Positions 17,844 through 25,719 of a stretch of 64,000 bases of DNA are shown in pieces. The stretch's first letter is position 1; each line of letters opens with the position of its first letter. The translations under genes were made by a program, and so were the position numbers. Below the pieces are notes generated by a model. That model was given only the letters and a program-made list of their open reading frames with translations. It had not been told where the DNA came from and did no database searches. The DNA is from Arthrobacter_E sp044748305 (lineage in GTDB: Bacteria; Actinomycetota; Actinomycetes; Actinomycetales; Micrococcaceae), in the NCBI RefSeq assembly GCF_044748305.1, contig NZ_JBIVFT010000002.1:434001-498000 (forward strand), in the 5' to 3' direction.

Positions 17844-17933
17844 AATGTCGGACATCTGGCCTTATGGATGCATCGGCTTCACCCTCGGGCTCTCGACTGG
17901 GGAAGTTCCAGCAACCCTCGGTAGGCTTGTCCC

Positions 17934-18455
17934 ATGCGTGCCGTTCGTCGTTCCCTGCTGCAAGATCTCAGATTCCCAGGCAAGGGGGCCCTGATCGTGG
18001 CACTCTCGGTGTCGGCTCTGGCCCTGAGCGGCTGCTCCGCCACCGTCGACGTCACTCCCGCCGAAGACGCCGCGAATCCGGGCTGTGCGCCCATGATGGT
18101 GGCCCTGCCGGACGTGATCGCCGATTCAACACTCCGCAAGACGAACGCGCAGGCCACCGCGGCCTGGGGCGACCCTTCCCTGGTGATCCTGCGGTGCGGC
18201 GTCAACCCCCCGGGTCCCACCACGGACCGTTGCGTGACGGTCAACGGAGTGGATTGGGTCATCAAAGAAGGCAATCCCGCCTGGACCCTGACCACGTTCG
18301 GCCGTAAGCCTGCGGTGGAGATCCTCATGGATCCCAATAAGATCTCCTCCGCCACGGTGCTGGCCGAACTGGCGAACCCGGTCAGCAAGATCAAGGCGAG
18401 CGGCAAGTGTGTCGGCCAGGAGGATCTGCAGAACCTGCCCAGCGGCGGCAAGTGA
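17934..18455 (+). CDS. DUF3515 family lipoprotein
   Basis: A 173-residue putative lipoprotein. The N-terminus has basic residues, a hydrophobic segment ALIVALSVSALAL and the lipobox LSGC, so Cys34 would be lipidated and the protein anchored outside the membrane. The rest shows the DUF3515 pattern: CAPMMVALPDVI, AWGDPSLVILRCGV, WVIKEGNPAWTLTTFGRKPAVEI, plus a conserved Cys near the end. The function is unknown. From memory, in many actinobacteria this family is found close to ddl, which here lies about 2 kb away with a GntR/MFS pair between. The 3' end converges with the MFS gene, leaving 30 nt. Confidence 0.85.
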   Translation: MRAVRRSLLQDLRFPGKGALIVALSVSALALSGCSATVDVTPAEDAANPGCAPMMVALPDVIADSTLRKTNAQATAAWGDPSLVILRCGVNPPGPTTDRCVTVNGVDWVIKEGNPAWTLTTFGRKPAVEILMDPNKISSATVLAELANPVSKIKASGKCVGQEDLQNLPSGGK

Positions 18456-18485
18456 CCGCCCGCGGCCGGGCATCCCCGCCGTCCC

Positions 18486-19688
18486 TCAGCGTGACGCGCT
18501 GCGCAACCCCCAGCTGAGGACACCGAGACAGCCCAGGCACAGGACGGTGACGCCGAGCAGCATGACCGGATATGAGAAAGCCGGAGCCAGTGACGCCAGC
18601 ACGATCGGCAGCAGGAATCCCACGTAACTGAGGCTGTAGTACACGCCGGTCAGCCCCGCCAGATCCGCGGGACCGGCGATCACCTGCACTTCCATGAGGC
18701 CTGACACCAGCGTCGTGCCATAGGCCGCTCCCAGGACCGCAGCGGCGAGCGCACCGAGCCAGGGCGACCCGAGCACCGCGCTGCCCGCAGCAAGCAGCAT
18801 CCCGAACGACATCGCCAGGAGCCCGACCACTGACGCACGTCCGCCCGTCGCGACGTCGATCTTCGGAACGAACGGCTGCACGACGGCGCCGACCCCGAGC
18901 GTGAGCACAGTCAGCCCCGTGGCGTAGGCAAGAGTCCATTGTCCCAGGTGAGGAGCCTGCAGCAAGGGGATCACCGCGTAGCCGATACCTGCAGTGGCGA
19001 AGACCCAGGGCGCCGCCGGAAGCACGACCCGCAGGAATCGCCGGTGGCCGGCCAGCGGAACCCTCAGATCGTCCAGCAGTCGGGTGCGCGGAACCGCACG
19101 GTCCGACCGCACGGTCTCCGGGACCCGCAGAGCCGACACCAGAGCCAGAAGGCCCAGCACCACGTGAACCGCGTAGGGCAGCAGGGACGGCAACGGACCC
19201 CATTGAGCGATCGAACCGGAGACTCCCGCGCCGAGCCCGAACCCGAGAGTGAGGGCTAGAGCCGGCCGCCTCGCACCGGCGGAGGCCTGCTTCCACGCCG
19301 GACGTCCAGGCACTCGTTCCAGCACTGTGAGCTCCTTGACCCAGCTGCTGCCGACGGACATTGCGATGCCTACCGAGGCTCCGGCCAGGCAACGCCCCAG
19401 GCACATGGCGACGGCGGAAGAGGAGCCTGGTCCCAGGATCGCGCTGGCCAGGACGGACAGCAGCACACCGGCCAGGACCACCGGGCGGCGGCCATGGCGG
19501 TCCGAGAGGGCTCCGCCGAGCAGCAGACCTGGGATCAGGCCCGCAACATAGGTGCCGAGGAAGACGTCCACCATGACTTCCGAATAGCCGAAGCGGACTT
19601 CATAGAGATGCAGGAGCGGGGTGAAGTGATTCCCACCCCAGGCGATGACGAACAGGGCGCACGCCGCACGGAACCACGGCTTGGTCAT
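18486..19688 (-). CDS. MFS transporter
   Basis: A 400-residue major facilitator with about 12 hydrophobic segments. The loop 2-3 signature GGALSDRHGRRPVVLAG is clear. Its ATG overlaps the stop of the GntR gene (ATGA), so the two are translationally coupled and the regulator probably controls transporter expression in response to the transported compound or a derivative. The substrate cannot be inferred; drug-efflux and small-molecule uptake are both possible. No catabolic genes are attached. Confidence 0.88.
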   Translation of the reverse strand: MTKPWFRAACALFVIAWGGNHFTPLLHLYEVRFGYSEVMVDVFLGTYVAGLIPGLLLGGALSDRHGRRPVVLAGVLLSVLASAILGPGSSSAVAMCLGRCLAGASVGIAMSVGSSWVKELTVLERVPGRPAWKQASAGARRPALALTLGFGLGAGVSGSIAQWGPLPSLLPYAVHVVLGLLALVSALRVPETVRSDRAVPRTRLLDDLRVPLAGHRRFLRVVLPAAPWVFATAGIGYAVIPLLQAPHLGQWTLAYATGLTVLTLGVGAVVQPFVPKIDVATGGRASVVGLLAMSFGMLLAAGSAVLGSPWLGALAAAVLGAAYGTTLVSGLMEVQVIAGPADLAGLTGVYYSLSYVGFLLPIVLASLAPAFSYPVMLLGVTVLCLGCLGVLSWGLRSASR

Positions 19689-20338
19689 GCCATGAAGCCT
19701 TCCGCACCATAAACGCCCATGTGCGCCCGGAGCAGGTGCTCGTAGCCAGACGCATCCCCGGCACGGAAGAGCTCCTCGAGACGACGGTGCTGATCCAGGA
19801 ATTCCTCCAGGCCCACACGTCCGCTCCGTACCGCTGAGACAGTCAATCGCTCCAGGCGAACCCGGAGCTGTTCGTAGAAAGATGCCAGGATCGTGTTCCC
19901 CGTGGCCGTGGCGACCGCCACGTGGAAGGCGTGGTCGGCGCGCGCGAAGGCGAGGGCGTCACCGTTCGTGGCGGACGCCAGCTGAGCGTGAAGATGCCGC
20001 GCGAGTTCATCAAGGTGCCGCTGCCGAGCCTCCGGATCATTCGCCACGGCCTGAACGCCGGCGACCTCCAGAAGCAGCCTCGCTTCCAGAAGCTGGGGCA
20101 TCGCCGCACCGTCGTCGCTGGTCACGACCGCCCCCTTCTTCGGGTAGAGCCTCAGCAGCCCTTCTGCGGAGAGCCGGAGGAACGCCTCCCGCACCGGGGT
20201 GCGGCTCATGCCGAGTTCGACGGAACACTCGCCTTCGGTCAGAAGTGAGCCCGGCGCAAGGTCTCCGACGATGATCCGTCGGGAGAGTTCGAGATAGGCC
20301 TTCTCCGAGGCTGCGGACACCGTGCGTTCTGCTGACAT
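19685..20338 (-). CDS. GntR-family (FadR/FCD) transcriptional regulator
   Basis: A 217-residue repressor-type protein. Residues ~12-75 are a winged HTH (LSRRIIVGDLAPGSLLTEGECSVELGMSRTPVREAFLRLSAEGLL, the standard GntR opening). Residues ~85-205 are an all-helical FCD ligand domain with the expected acidic/His metal-site residues (ARADHAFHVAVATATGN). It heads a two-gene operon with the MFS transporter. A perfect palindrome 13 nt upstream of its ATG is the obvious operator, so autoregulation is expected. The ligand is unknown; FCD members usually sense carboxylic acids. Confidence 0.9.
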   Translation of the reverse strand: MSAERTVSAASEKAYLELSRRIIVGDLAPGSLLTEGECSVELGMSRTPVREAFLRLSAEGLLRLYPKKGAVVTSDDGAAMPQLLEARLLLEVAGVQAVANDPEARQRHLDELARHLHAQLASATNGDALAFARADHAFHVAVATATGNTILASFYEQLRVRLERLTVSAVRSGRVGLEEFLDQHRRLEELFRAGDASGYEHLLRAHMGVYGAEGFMA

Positions 20339-20351
20339 GCCTCTAGTCTAA

Positions 20352-20379
20352 CTGTTGCATCTATTGATAGATGCAACAG
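20352..20379. promoter_or_regulatory. Perfect 28-bp palindrome, GntR operator candidate
   Basis: The arms CTGTTGCATCTAT (20352-20364) and ATAGATGCAACAG (20367-20379) are exactly complementary around a TG centre. The site lies 13 nt upstream of the GntR/FCD gene's start. Length, symmetry and AT-rich centre in a GC-rich gap fit a dimeric GntR operator. Confidence 0.75.
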
Positions 20380-20396
20380 GGAGGCGGTGCGAAACG

Positions 20397-20438
20397 ACGA
20401 CGGCGGCGATCCACCGGAAGGTGGATCGCCGCCGTCGT
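20397..20438. terminator. Terminator hairpin after ddl
   Basis: Perfect 19-bp arms (20397-20415 and 20420-20438) close a 4-nt GGAA loop. It lies 33 nt downstream of the ddl stop, and on the minus strand it is followed by TCGTTT. It probably ends the murA-to-ddl transcript and also insulates the GntR promoter. Confidence 0.75.
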
Positions 20439-20470
20439 GGGCGGTGCAGGCGGTGCGGGAGACCGGTCTG

Positions 20471-21604
20471 TCAGCGCAATCCGGTCCTCCGGTTCAACGC
20501 CAAGTGGATGAGCTCGTCGATCAGCTCTCGATAGTTCAGGCCCGTGGCAGCCCACATCTGGGGATACATGCTCTTCGGCGTGAAGCCCGGAAGAGTGTTG
20601 ATCTCATTGATCACCCATTCACCCTCCGGGGTGTAGAAGAAGTCGACCCGGCTCAGGCCTTCGGCTCCGATCGCCTCGAAAGCGAGCGCGGCCAGGCGGC
20701 GTACCTCCTCGATAGCCCCCTCTGGAAGCTCGGCAGGGCAGCTCAGCGACGCCGCATTGTCGACGTACTTGGCCTCGAAATCGTAGAAGCTGTGGTCACC
20801 GACCGCCACGGCGATCTCCGCGGGCAACGAGGTTCGCGGCGCATCCATGCCGCGGCCCTCCAGGACGGCGCATTCGATTTCCCGGCCGACGATGCCCGCT
20901 TCGATGACGAGCTTGGGGTCGTGCCTGCGGGCTTCCTCGATGGCCGCGTCCAGGTCCTCCACACGGTCCACCTTCGAGATGCCCATGCTCGAACCGGCCC
21001 GTGCCGGCTTGACGAAAACCGGGAAACCCAGAGCCTCCACCCGGGAGCGCACGCCCTCGGGCTCGCTCTGCCATTGGCGGTCCGTCACGGCCACATAGGG
21101 GCCGACGGCGAGACCCGCGGACTCGAACACCACCTTCATGAAGTGCTTGTCCATGCCGAGGGCGGAGGCCAGGACGCCGGCGCCCACGTAGCGGGTGTCA
21201 CTGAGCTCCAGCAGTCCCTGCACCGTGCCGTCCTCGCCGAACGGGCCGTGCAGCAGCGGGAACACCACGTCCACCTGCCCGAGTTCGGTGGGCACCTGAT
21301 CCGGAGCCGCCACGATGAGCTGGTGCTCGCCACCGATCTCCGCGAGCGCCACGGTCGCGTCGCCCGGCTGCACCTCCGGCAGCGCTCCCCCGCTGAGGGA
21401 CCACTGACTCACGTCGCCCTGGGGCAGGACCCACTGGCCGGTCTTGGCGATGCCGATCGGGATCACATCATACTTGTCACGATCGATGGCGCCCAGGACA
21501 CCGGCGGCGGTGACACAGCTGACGGCGTGCTCGCTGGAGCGGCCGCCGAAAAGGACAGCGATGCGTGGTTTGCGGGCGGCGTCGGTCACGTTGTTTCCGT
21601 TCAT
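20471..21604 (-). CDS. ddl: D-alanine--D-alanine ligase
   Basis: A 377-residue ATP-grasp enzyme that joins two D-alanines for the peptidoglycan stem peptide. Visible signatures: FGGRSSEHAVSCVTA at the N-terminus, LLHGPFGEDGTVQG, KPARAGSSMGISKV, and RVDFFYTPEGEWVINEINTLPGFTPKSMYP at the ATP/Mg site. Length is standard. It is the last gene of murA-plsC-gpsA-ddl, 24 nt after gpsA, and a strong hairpin follows. It supplies peptidoglycan precursors alongside MurA from the same cluster. Confidence 0.95.
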   Translation of the reverse strand: MNGNNVTDAARKPRIAVLFGGRSSEHAVSCVTAAGVLGAIDRDKYDVIPIGIAKTGQWVLPQGDVSQWSLSGGALPEVQPGDATVALAEIGGEHQLIVAAPDQVPTELGQVDVVFPLLHGPFGEDGTVQGLLELSDTRYVGAGVLASALGMDKHFMKVVFESAGLAVGPYVAVTDRQWQSEPEGVRSRVEALGFPVFVKPARAGSSMGISKVDRVEDLDAAIEEARRHDPKLVIEAGIVGREIECAVLEGRGMDAPRTSLPAEIAVAVGDHSFYDFEAKYVDNAASLSCPAELPEGAIEEVRRLAALAFEAIGAEGLSRVDFFYTPEGEWVINEINTLPGFTPKSMYPQMWAATGLNYRELIDELIHLALNRRTGLR

Positions 21605-21628
21605 TCGAAAGGTCTTCTTCCGGGCGGC

Positions 21629-22687
21629 TCAGTAGCCGTCTTCGGATTTCAGGGAGCGGTTCAGCAGCAGCGGACCCAGCTCGTCGACTGCCAGCCTACC
21701 GTCCAGGACCGCCACCACGGCGGCCGTGATGGGCATTTCGACGCCGTTGCGCGCCGCGAGTTCCTGCACCGCTTCGGCCGATTTCACCCCTTCGGCCGTC
21801 TGCGTCATGCGTTCCACCACCTCGGGGAGGGTGAGGCCCTGGCCCAGGAGTTTCCCGGCGGTGTGGTTCCTGGACAGCGAGGATGCGCAGGTCGCCACAA
21901 GGTCTCCGAGGCCGGCCAGGCCCGCGAGCGTGTGGGCCTCTCCTCCCAGGGCGATGGCGAGACGGGTGGTCTCTGCGAGGCCGCGCGTGATCACGGATGC
22001 CTTGGTGTTGTCGCCCATGGCGCGTCCCTCGCAGATGCCGACGGCCAAGGCGATCACGTTCTTCACGATTCCGCCGATCTCCACGCCCACCACGTCGGAG
22101 CTCGTGTACGGCCGGAAATAGGGGGCGGTGCACAGTTCGGCCACGTAGTGCGCCGCCTGTTCATCGGAACACGCCACCACGGAGGCAGTCGGTTCCTCGC
22201 GAGCGATCTCAAGGGCGAGATTGGGGCCGGAGAGCACCAGGATCCTGTCCTCGTCCGCCTCCCACTCCTGCGCGATCACCTGGCTCATGCGCTCATCGGT
22301 ACCGCGCTCGAGGCCCTTCATGAGAGAGACCACCAGGGCCGTCGGCGAGACGAAGTCCTTCCAGACGCGCAGCTGTTCGCGCAAGGATTGCGCAGGAACG
22401 GCCAGCACGACGACGTCGGCGTCGGACAACGCGTCCTCGACCCGGTCCGTTGCACGTACCGCCCCGGGCAGCACGGTGTCCTGGAGGTACCGGTGGTTGC
22501 GGTGCTCCCGGTTGATCTCCTCGGCCACTTCTGAACGGCGGGCCCAGAGAACCACGTCCCGTTGTTCCTCGGACGTCCCGGCGGCATCCCCGAGGACCTT
22601 GGCGAAGGTGGTTCCCCAGGAGCCTGAGCCCATCACGGCGATCTTCAGGGATGTCTGCGACCGTGGCAATGAATCAACCGGGCTCAT
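21629..22687 (-). CDS. gpsA: NAD(P)-dependent glycerol-3-phosphate dehydrogenase
   Basis: A 352-residue enzyme reducing dihydroxyacetone phosphate to sn-glycerol 3-phosphate, the backbone of phospholipids and of glycerol-phosphate teichoic acids. It has the Rossmann motif VMGSGSWGTTFAKVLGD near residue 18, the LSGPNLALEIAREEPTASVVA segment, the catalytic lysine in GGIVKNVIALAVGICEG and SSLSRNHTAGKLLGQG. The start overlaps the plsC stop (ATGA). The pairing with plsC puts glycerol-phosphate synthesis and acylation in one transcript; it may also feed the TagF-type enzymes of the wall locus. Confidence 0.95.
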   Translation of the reverse strand: MSPVDSLPRSQTSLKIAVMGSGSWGTTFAKVLGDAAGTSEEQRDVVLWARRSEVAEEINREHRNHRYLQDTVLPGAVRATDRVEDALSDADVVVLAVPAQSLREQLRVWKDFVSPTALVVSLMKGLERGTDERMSQVIAQEWEADEDRILVLSGPNLALEIAREEPTASVVACSDEQAAHYVAELCTAPYFRPYTSSDVVGVEIGGIVKNVIALAVGICEGRAMGDNTKASVITRGLAETTRLAIALGGEAHTLAGLAGLGDLVATCASSLSRNHTAGKLLGQGLTLPEVVERMTQTAEGVKSAEAVQELAARNGVEMPITAAVVAVLDGRLAVDELGPLLLNRSLKSEDGY

Positions 22688-23499
22688 GCCGCGCCCTCCC
22701 CCGGAGTCTCCTCGGACGAGGACCCGGCGGCAGGGGCCGAGCCCTCGGCATCATCCGTCAACCGGCCGGTCGCCTTCTGCCCGTGCGCGGCCGCATCCCA
22801 CCGTTCACGGGGCGCTTCCTCGCCACGGAGCTCGGCCACCAGGACCGTGATCGCATCCATGATGCGCGCCGTCGCCTCGGTCAGGACGGTCTTGGTCATC
22901 GGTTTGCCGCGGAGATCGTCCAGGTCCACCGGCGGGCCCACCAGCACGCGGACCTTCTTGCGTGGGAAGGGATACAGGCGCTTGGCGTAACGCGGGAAGA
23001 GTTCTTGCGCGCCCCAGTGCCCCACAGGGACCACGGGCGCCCCGGTCTGAAGGGCCAGACGGGCGGCGCCCGTATGCCCCTTCATCGGCCACAGATCCGG
23101 GTCACGGGTGAGCGTCCCCTCGGGGTAGATGATGATCGAGCCTCCGGCGTCCACCACCTCCTGAGCCACCCTGAGCGAATTGTTGGCTCCGGCCGAGGAT
23201 CGTTCCACCGGCACCTGGCGCGTGTTGTGCAGCAGCCAGCCGACGAACGGGATCTTGAAAAGACTGGCTTTGGCCAGGAAGTGCGGCGGTCGCTTGGCGT
23301 TGTAGAGCATGTGACCGACCACGATCGGATCGATCTCGGTGACATGGTTCGGCGCGGCGATGAAGCCACCGTCGGGGATGTTCTCCAGCCCCTTCCATTC
23401 CTTGCTCAACGTCAGGTTCATGAGCGGGCGGAGCACTGAGGCGAGGAAGACGAACGTCGCCCCGCTGACACGGCTCTCCTTCATACCCGTGGTCGCCAT
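22684..23499 (-). CDS. plsC: 1-acylglycerol-3-phosphate O-acyltransferase family protein
   Basis: A 271-residue membrane-associated acyltransferase that makes phosphatidic acid. The HX4D catalytic motif is NHVTEID (His52, Asp57), and the phosphate-binding EGTLTRDP motif follows near residue 130. A hydrophobic N-terminus (ATFVFLASVL) can sit in the membrane. The last ~45 residues are a low-complexity Ala/Ser/Glu tail. It lies 5 nt after murA and overlaps gpsA by 4 nt. Confidence 0.9.
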   Translation of the reverse strand: MATTGMKESRVSGATFVFLASVLRPLMNLTLSKEWKGLENIPDGGFIAAPNHVTEIDPIVVGHMLYNAKRPPHFLAKASLFKIPFVGWLLHNTRQVPVERSSAGANNSLRVAQEVVDAGGSIIIYPEGTLTRDPDLWPMKGHTGAARLALQTGAPVVPVGHWGAQELFPRYAKRLYPFPRKKVRVLVGPPVDLDDLRGKPMTKTVLTEATARIMDAITVLVAELRGEEAPRERWDAAAHGQKATGRLTDDAEGSAPAAGSSSEETPGEGAA

Positions 23500-23504
23500 T
23501 CGGT

Positions 23505-24827
23505 TCAGGCCTCCGTGAGATCGAAATCGGCGCCGAGTCCGGCGAGCTTGTCGGTGAAGTGCTCGTAGCCCCGTTGGATGACTTCCGTCCCGGTGACCCG
23601 GGAGACACCAGTGGCCGCGAGCGCCGCGATCAGATGGCTGAATCCACCCCGCAGATCGGGCACGTCGATGTCAGTGCCCTGCAAGGGCGTGGGGCCTGAG
23701 ATCACTGCGGAGTGGAGGAAGTTCCGTTGTCCGAAACGGCAGGGAACGCTGCCGAGGCACTCACGATGAAGCTGGATGTTCGCCCCCATCCGGGACAGCG
23801 CCTCCGTGAACCCGAAACGATTCTCGTAGACGGTCTCGTGGACGATCGAAACACCTTCGGCCTGCGTCAGCGCGACCACGAGCGGCTGCTGCCAGTCCGT
23901 CATGAATCCGGGGTGCACATCGGTCTCGAGCACCAGCGGGTTGAGCTTGCCACCGGGGTGGTAGAAGCGGATGCCCTCGTCGGTGATGTCCATCCCGCCT
24001 CCCACCTTCCGGTAGGTGTTCAGGAAGGTCATCATGTCGTGCTGCGCGGCCCCGGCGACGAAGATGTCGCCCTGGGTCACCAGCGCTGCGGACGCCCAGG
24101 AAGCCGACTCGTTGCGGTCCGGCAGCGCACGGTGGTCGTACCCGCTCAGTTCGGGAACACCCTCGATCCGGATGGTGCGGTCCGCCTGGACCCCGATGAT
24201 CGCCCCCATCTTCTGGAGCACGGCGATCAGATCGATCACTTCGGGTTCCATCGCAGCACCGCGCAGTTCGGTGATGCCCTCGGCACGCGTGGCGGAGAGC
24301 AGGACCTGTTCCGTGGCGCCGACACTCGGGTAGTCGAGGGTGATCCGGGTACCCTTCAGGCCGTCAGGGGCCGAGATGTGGATGCCGTTGACCGTCTTCT
24401 CGACGACGGCGCCGAACTCGCGCAGTACGCGGAGGTGGAAGTCGATGGGCCGGTCACCGATCCGGCAGCCTCCGAGATCCGGGATGAAGGCCGCACCGAT
24501 CGCGTGGATGAGAGGCCCGCACAGCAGGATCGGAATGCGAGAGTCCCCCGCATGGGCGTCGATCTCCGTATGGGAGGCCTTCGTCGCATTGGAGGGGTCC
24601 AAAGTGAGGTCCCCGGTCACCGGGTCCTTCTCCACGGATACACCGTGGAGCTGGAGCAGGCTGGTGACGACCTCAACGTCCTTGATTTCAGGGACGTTGC
24701 GGAGGACCGACGGTGCGTTGCCCAGCAGAGCTGCCACCATGGCCTTGGGCACGAGGTTCTTCGCCCCTCGGACGGTGACCCGCCCACTCAGCGGAACCCC
24801 GCCACGGATGGTCAGCACACTACTCAT
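23505..24827 (-). CDS. murA: UDP-N-acetylglucosamine 1-carboxyvinyltransferase
   Basis: A 440-residue enzyme that transfers enolpyruvate from PEP to UDP-GlcNAc, the first committed step of peptidoglycan synthesis. It has the substrate-binding Lys-Asn (GAKN, about residues 21-24) and the active-site loop GGCRIGDRPIDFH with the catalytic Cys at 121, so it is of the fosfomycin-sensitive type, unlike the Asp form of mycobacteria. The ATG at 24827 is preceded by AGGACAGG; the frame extends to 24947 but the added residues have no homology pattern. It leads murA-plsC-gpsA-ddl and shares the substrate UDP-GlcNAc with WecB. Confidence 0.95.
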   Translation of the reverse strand: MSSVLTIRGGVPLSGRVTVRGAKNLVPKAMVAALLGNAPSVLRNVPEIKDVEVVTSLLQLHGVSVEKDPVTGDLTLDPSNATKASHTEIDAHAGDSRIPILLCGPLIHAIGAAFIPDLGGCRIGDRPIDFHLRVLREFGAVVEKTVNGIHISAPDGLKGTRITLDYPSVGATEQVLLSATRAEGITELRGAAMEPEVIDLIAVLQKMGAIIGVQADRTIRIEGVPELSGYDHRALPDRNESASWASAALVTQGDIFVAGAAQHDMMTFLNTYRKVGGGMDITDEGIRFYHPGGKLNPLVLETDVHPGFMTDWQQPLVVALTQAEGVSIVHETVYENRFGFTEALSRMGANIQLHRECLGSVPCRFGQRNFLHSAVISGPTPLQGTDIDVPDLRGGFSHLIAALAATGVSRVTGTEVIQRGYEHFTDKLAGLGADFDLTEA

Positions 24828-24983
24828 CGACACCTGTCCTCGCGTTCCGGCGGAGCGGGCCCTGGCGCCGCTCCTCATCAAGCATAGAAGCTCCTCCCAG
24901 CTTAGGGGCCAGCGGCACGGTGGGCGCACTTCGTCCTGCGTCGGCACGGCTGCGCCGTAGCCCGGTTCCGATCAACCGCTCCA

Positions 24984-25036
24984 GAAACATGACGACGCCG
25001 GCCTCCCTGTACGGGAGACCGGCGTCGTCATGTTTC
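24984..25036. terminator. Terminator hairpin after leuD
   Basis: Arms of 24 nt (24984-25007 and 25013-25036, one mismatch) close a TGTAC loop. It is 52 nt beyond the leuD stop on the minus strand and 157 nt upstream of murA, so it separates the leuCD and murA transcripts. Confidence 0.75.
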
Positions 25037-25050
25037 TCCGATTCAGCCCA

Positions 25051-25095
25051 GAGCCGTTCAGCTCTGAGCCGTTCAGCCCTGAGCCGTTCAGCTCT
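25051..25095. repeat. Three 15-bp tandem repeats spanning the leuD stop codon
   Basis: Three adjacent copies of GAGCCGTTCAGCYCT (25051-25065, 25066-25080, 25081-25095) plus a partial fourth at 25042-25050. The leuD stop (25088-25090) is in the first copy in the transcribed direction, and because the unit is 15 bp each further copy repeats the in-frame TGA. It looks like local slippage that left redundant stops. Confidence 0.75.
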
Positions 25096-25687
25096 TGGCG
25101 GGCAGCGTCTTCGGCTTGAAGGACGGCCGTGTGGCTTCGTAGGCGGTGATGTCCTCTTCGTGCTGCAGGGTCAGGCCGATGTCATCCAGGCCCTCCAGCA
25201 GACGCCACCGCGTGTAGTCGTCGATCTGGAACGGTGCCACGACATTGCCGCACTCCACCGTCTTGGACTCCAGGTCCACTCGGATCTCGGTGCCTGGCGC
25301 GTTCTCCAGAACCTTCCAGATCAGCTCGATGTCGTCCTGCGCAACGACGGCGGCCAGAAGCCCCTGCTTCCCGGAGTTGCCCCGGAAGATGTCGGCGAAG
25401 CGCGCGGAGAGCACCACCCGGAAGCCGTAGTCCTTGAGCGCCCAGACGGCGTGCTCGCGGGACGAACCGGTGCCGAAGTCAGGGCCCGCCACCAGGACGG
25501 AACCGTGGTTGAACGGTTCACGGTTGAGAATGAAGTTCTCATCCTTGCGCCAGCCGGCGAAGAGGGCGTCCTCGAACCCCGTCCTGGTGATCCGCTTGAG
25601 GTATACGGCGGGGATGATCTGGTCCGTGTCGACGTTGCTCTGACGCAGCGGGACGCCGACGCCGGTGTGAGTGGTGAATTTTTCCAT
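25088..25687 (-). CDS. leuD: 3-isopropylmalate dehydratase, small subunit
   Basis: A 199-residue subunit that completes isopropylmalate isomerase with LeuC (leucine pathway, second step). Signatures are VDTDQIIPAVYLKR, GPDFGTGSSREHAVWALKDYGFRVV and FADIFRGNSGKQGLL. Two adjacent ATGs are possible; the second (25687) has AGGAG at the better 6-nt spacing and matches the family N-terminus MEKFTTHTG. It begins 32 nt after leuC. Confidence 0.95.
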   Translation of the reverse strand: MEKFTTHTGVGVPLRQSNVDTDQIIPAVYLKRITRTGFEDALFAGWRKDENFILNREPFNHGSVLVAGPDFGTGSSREHAVWALKDYGFRVVLSARFADIFRGNSGKQGLLAAVVAQDDIELIWKVLENAPGTEIRVDLESKTVECGNVVAPFQIDDYTRWRLLEGLDDIGLTLQHEEDITAYEATRPSFKPKTLPAKS

Positions 25688-25719
25688 CATGTGCTCCTGC
25701 GAAATCGTCGGTGCGCCGC

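Noticed and set aside
20387..22534. Long open frame on the plus strand opposite ddl and gpsA (about 715 codons)
   Set aside because: It is antisense to two unmistakable enzymes, His/Gly/Asp-rich in composition, with no family motifs; such frames are common opposite GC-rich genes.
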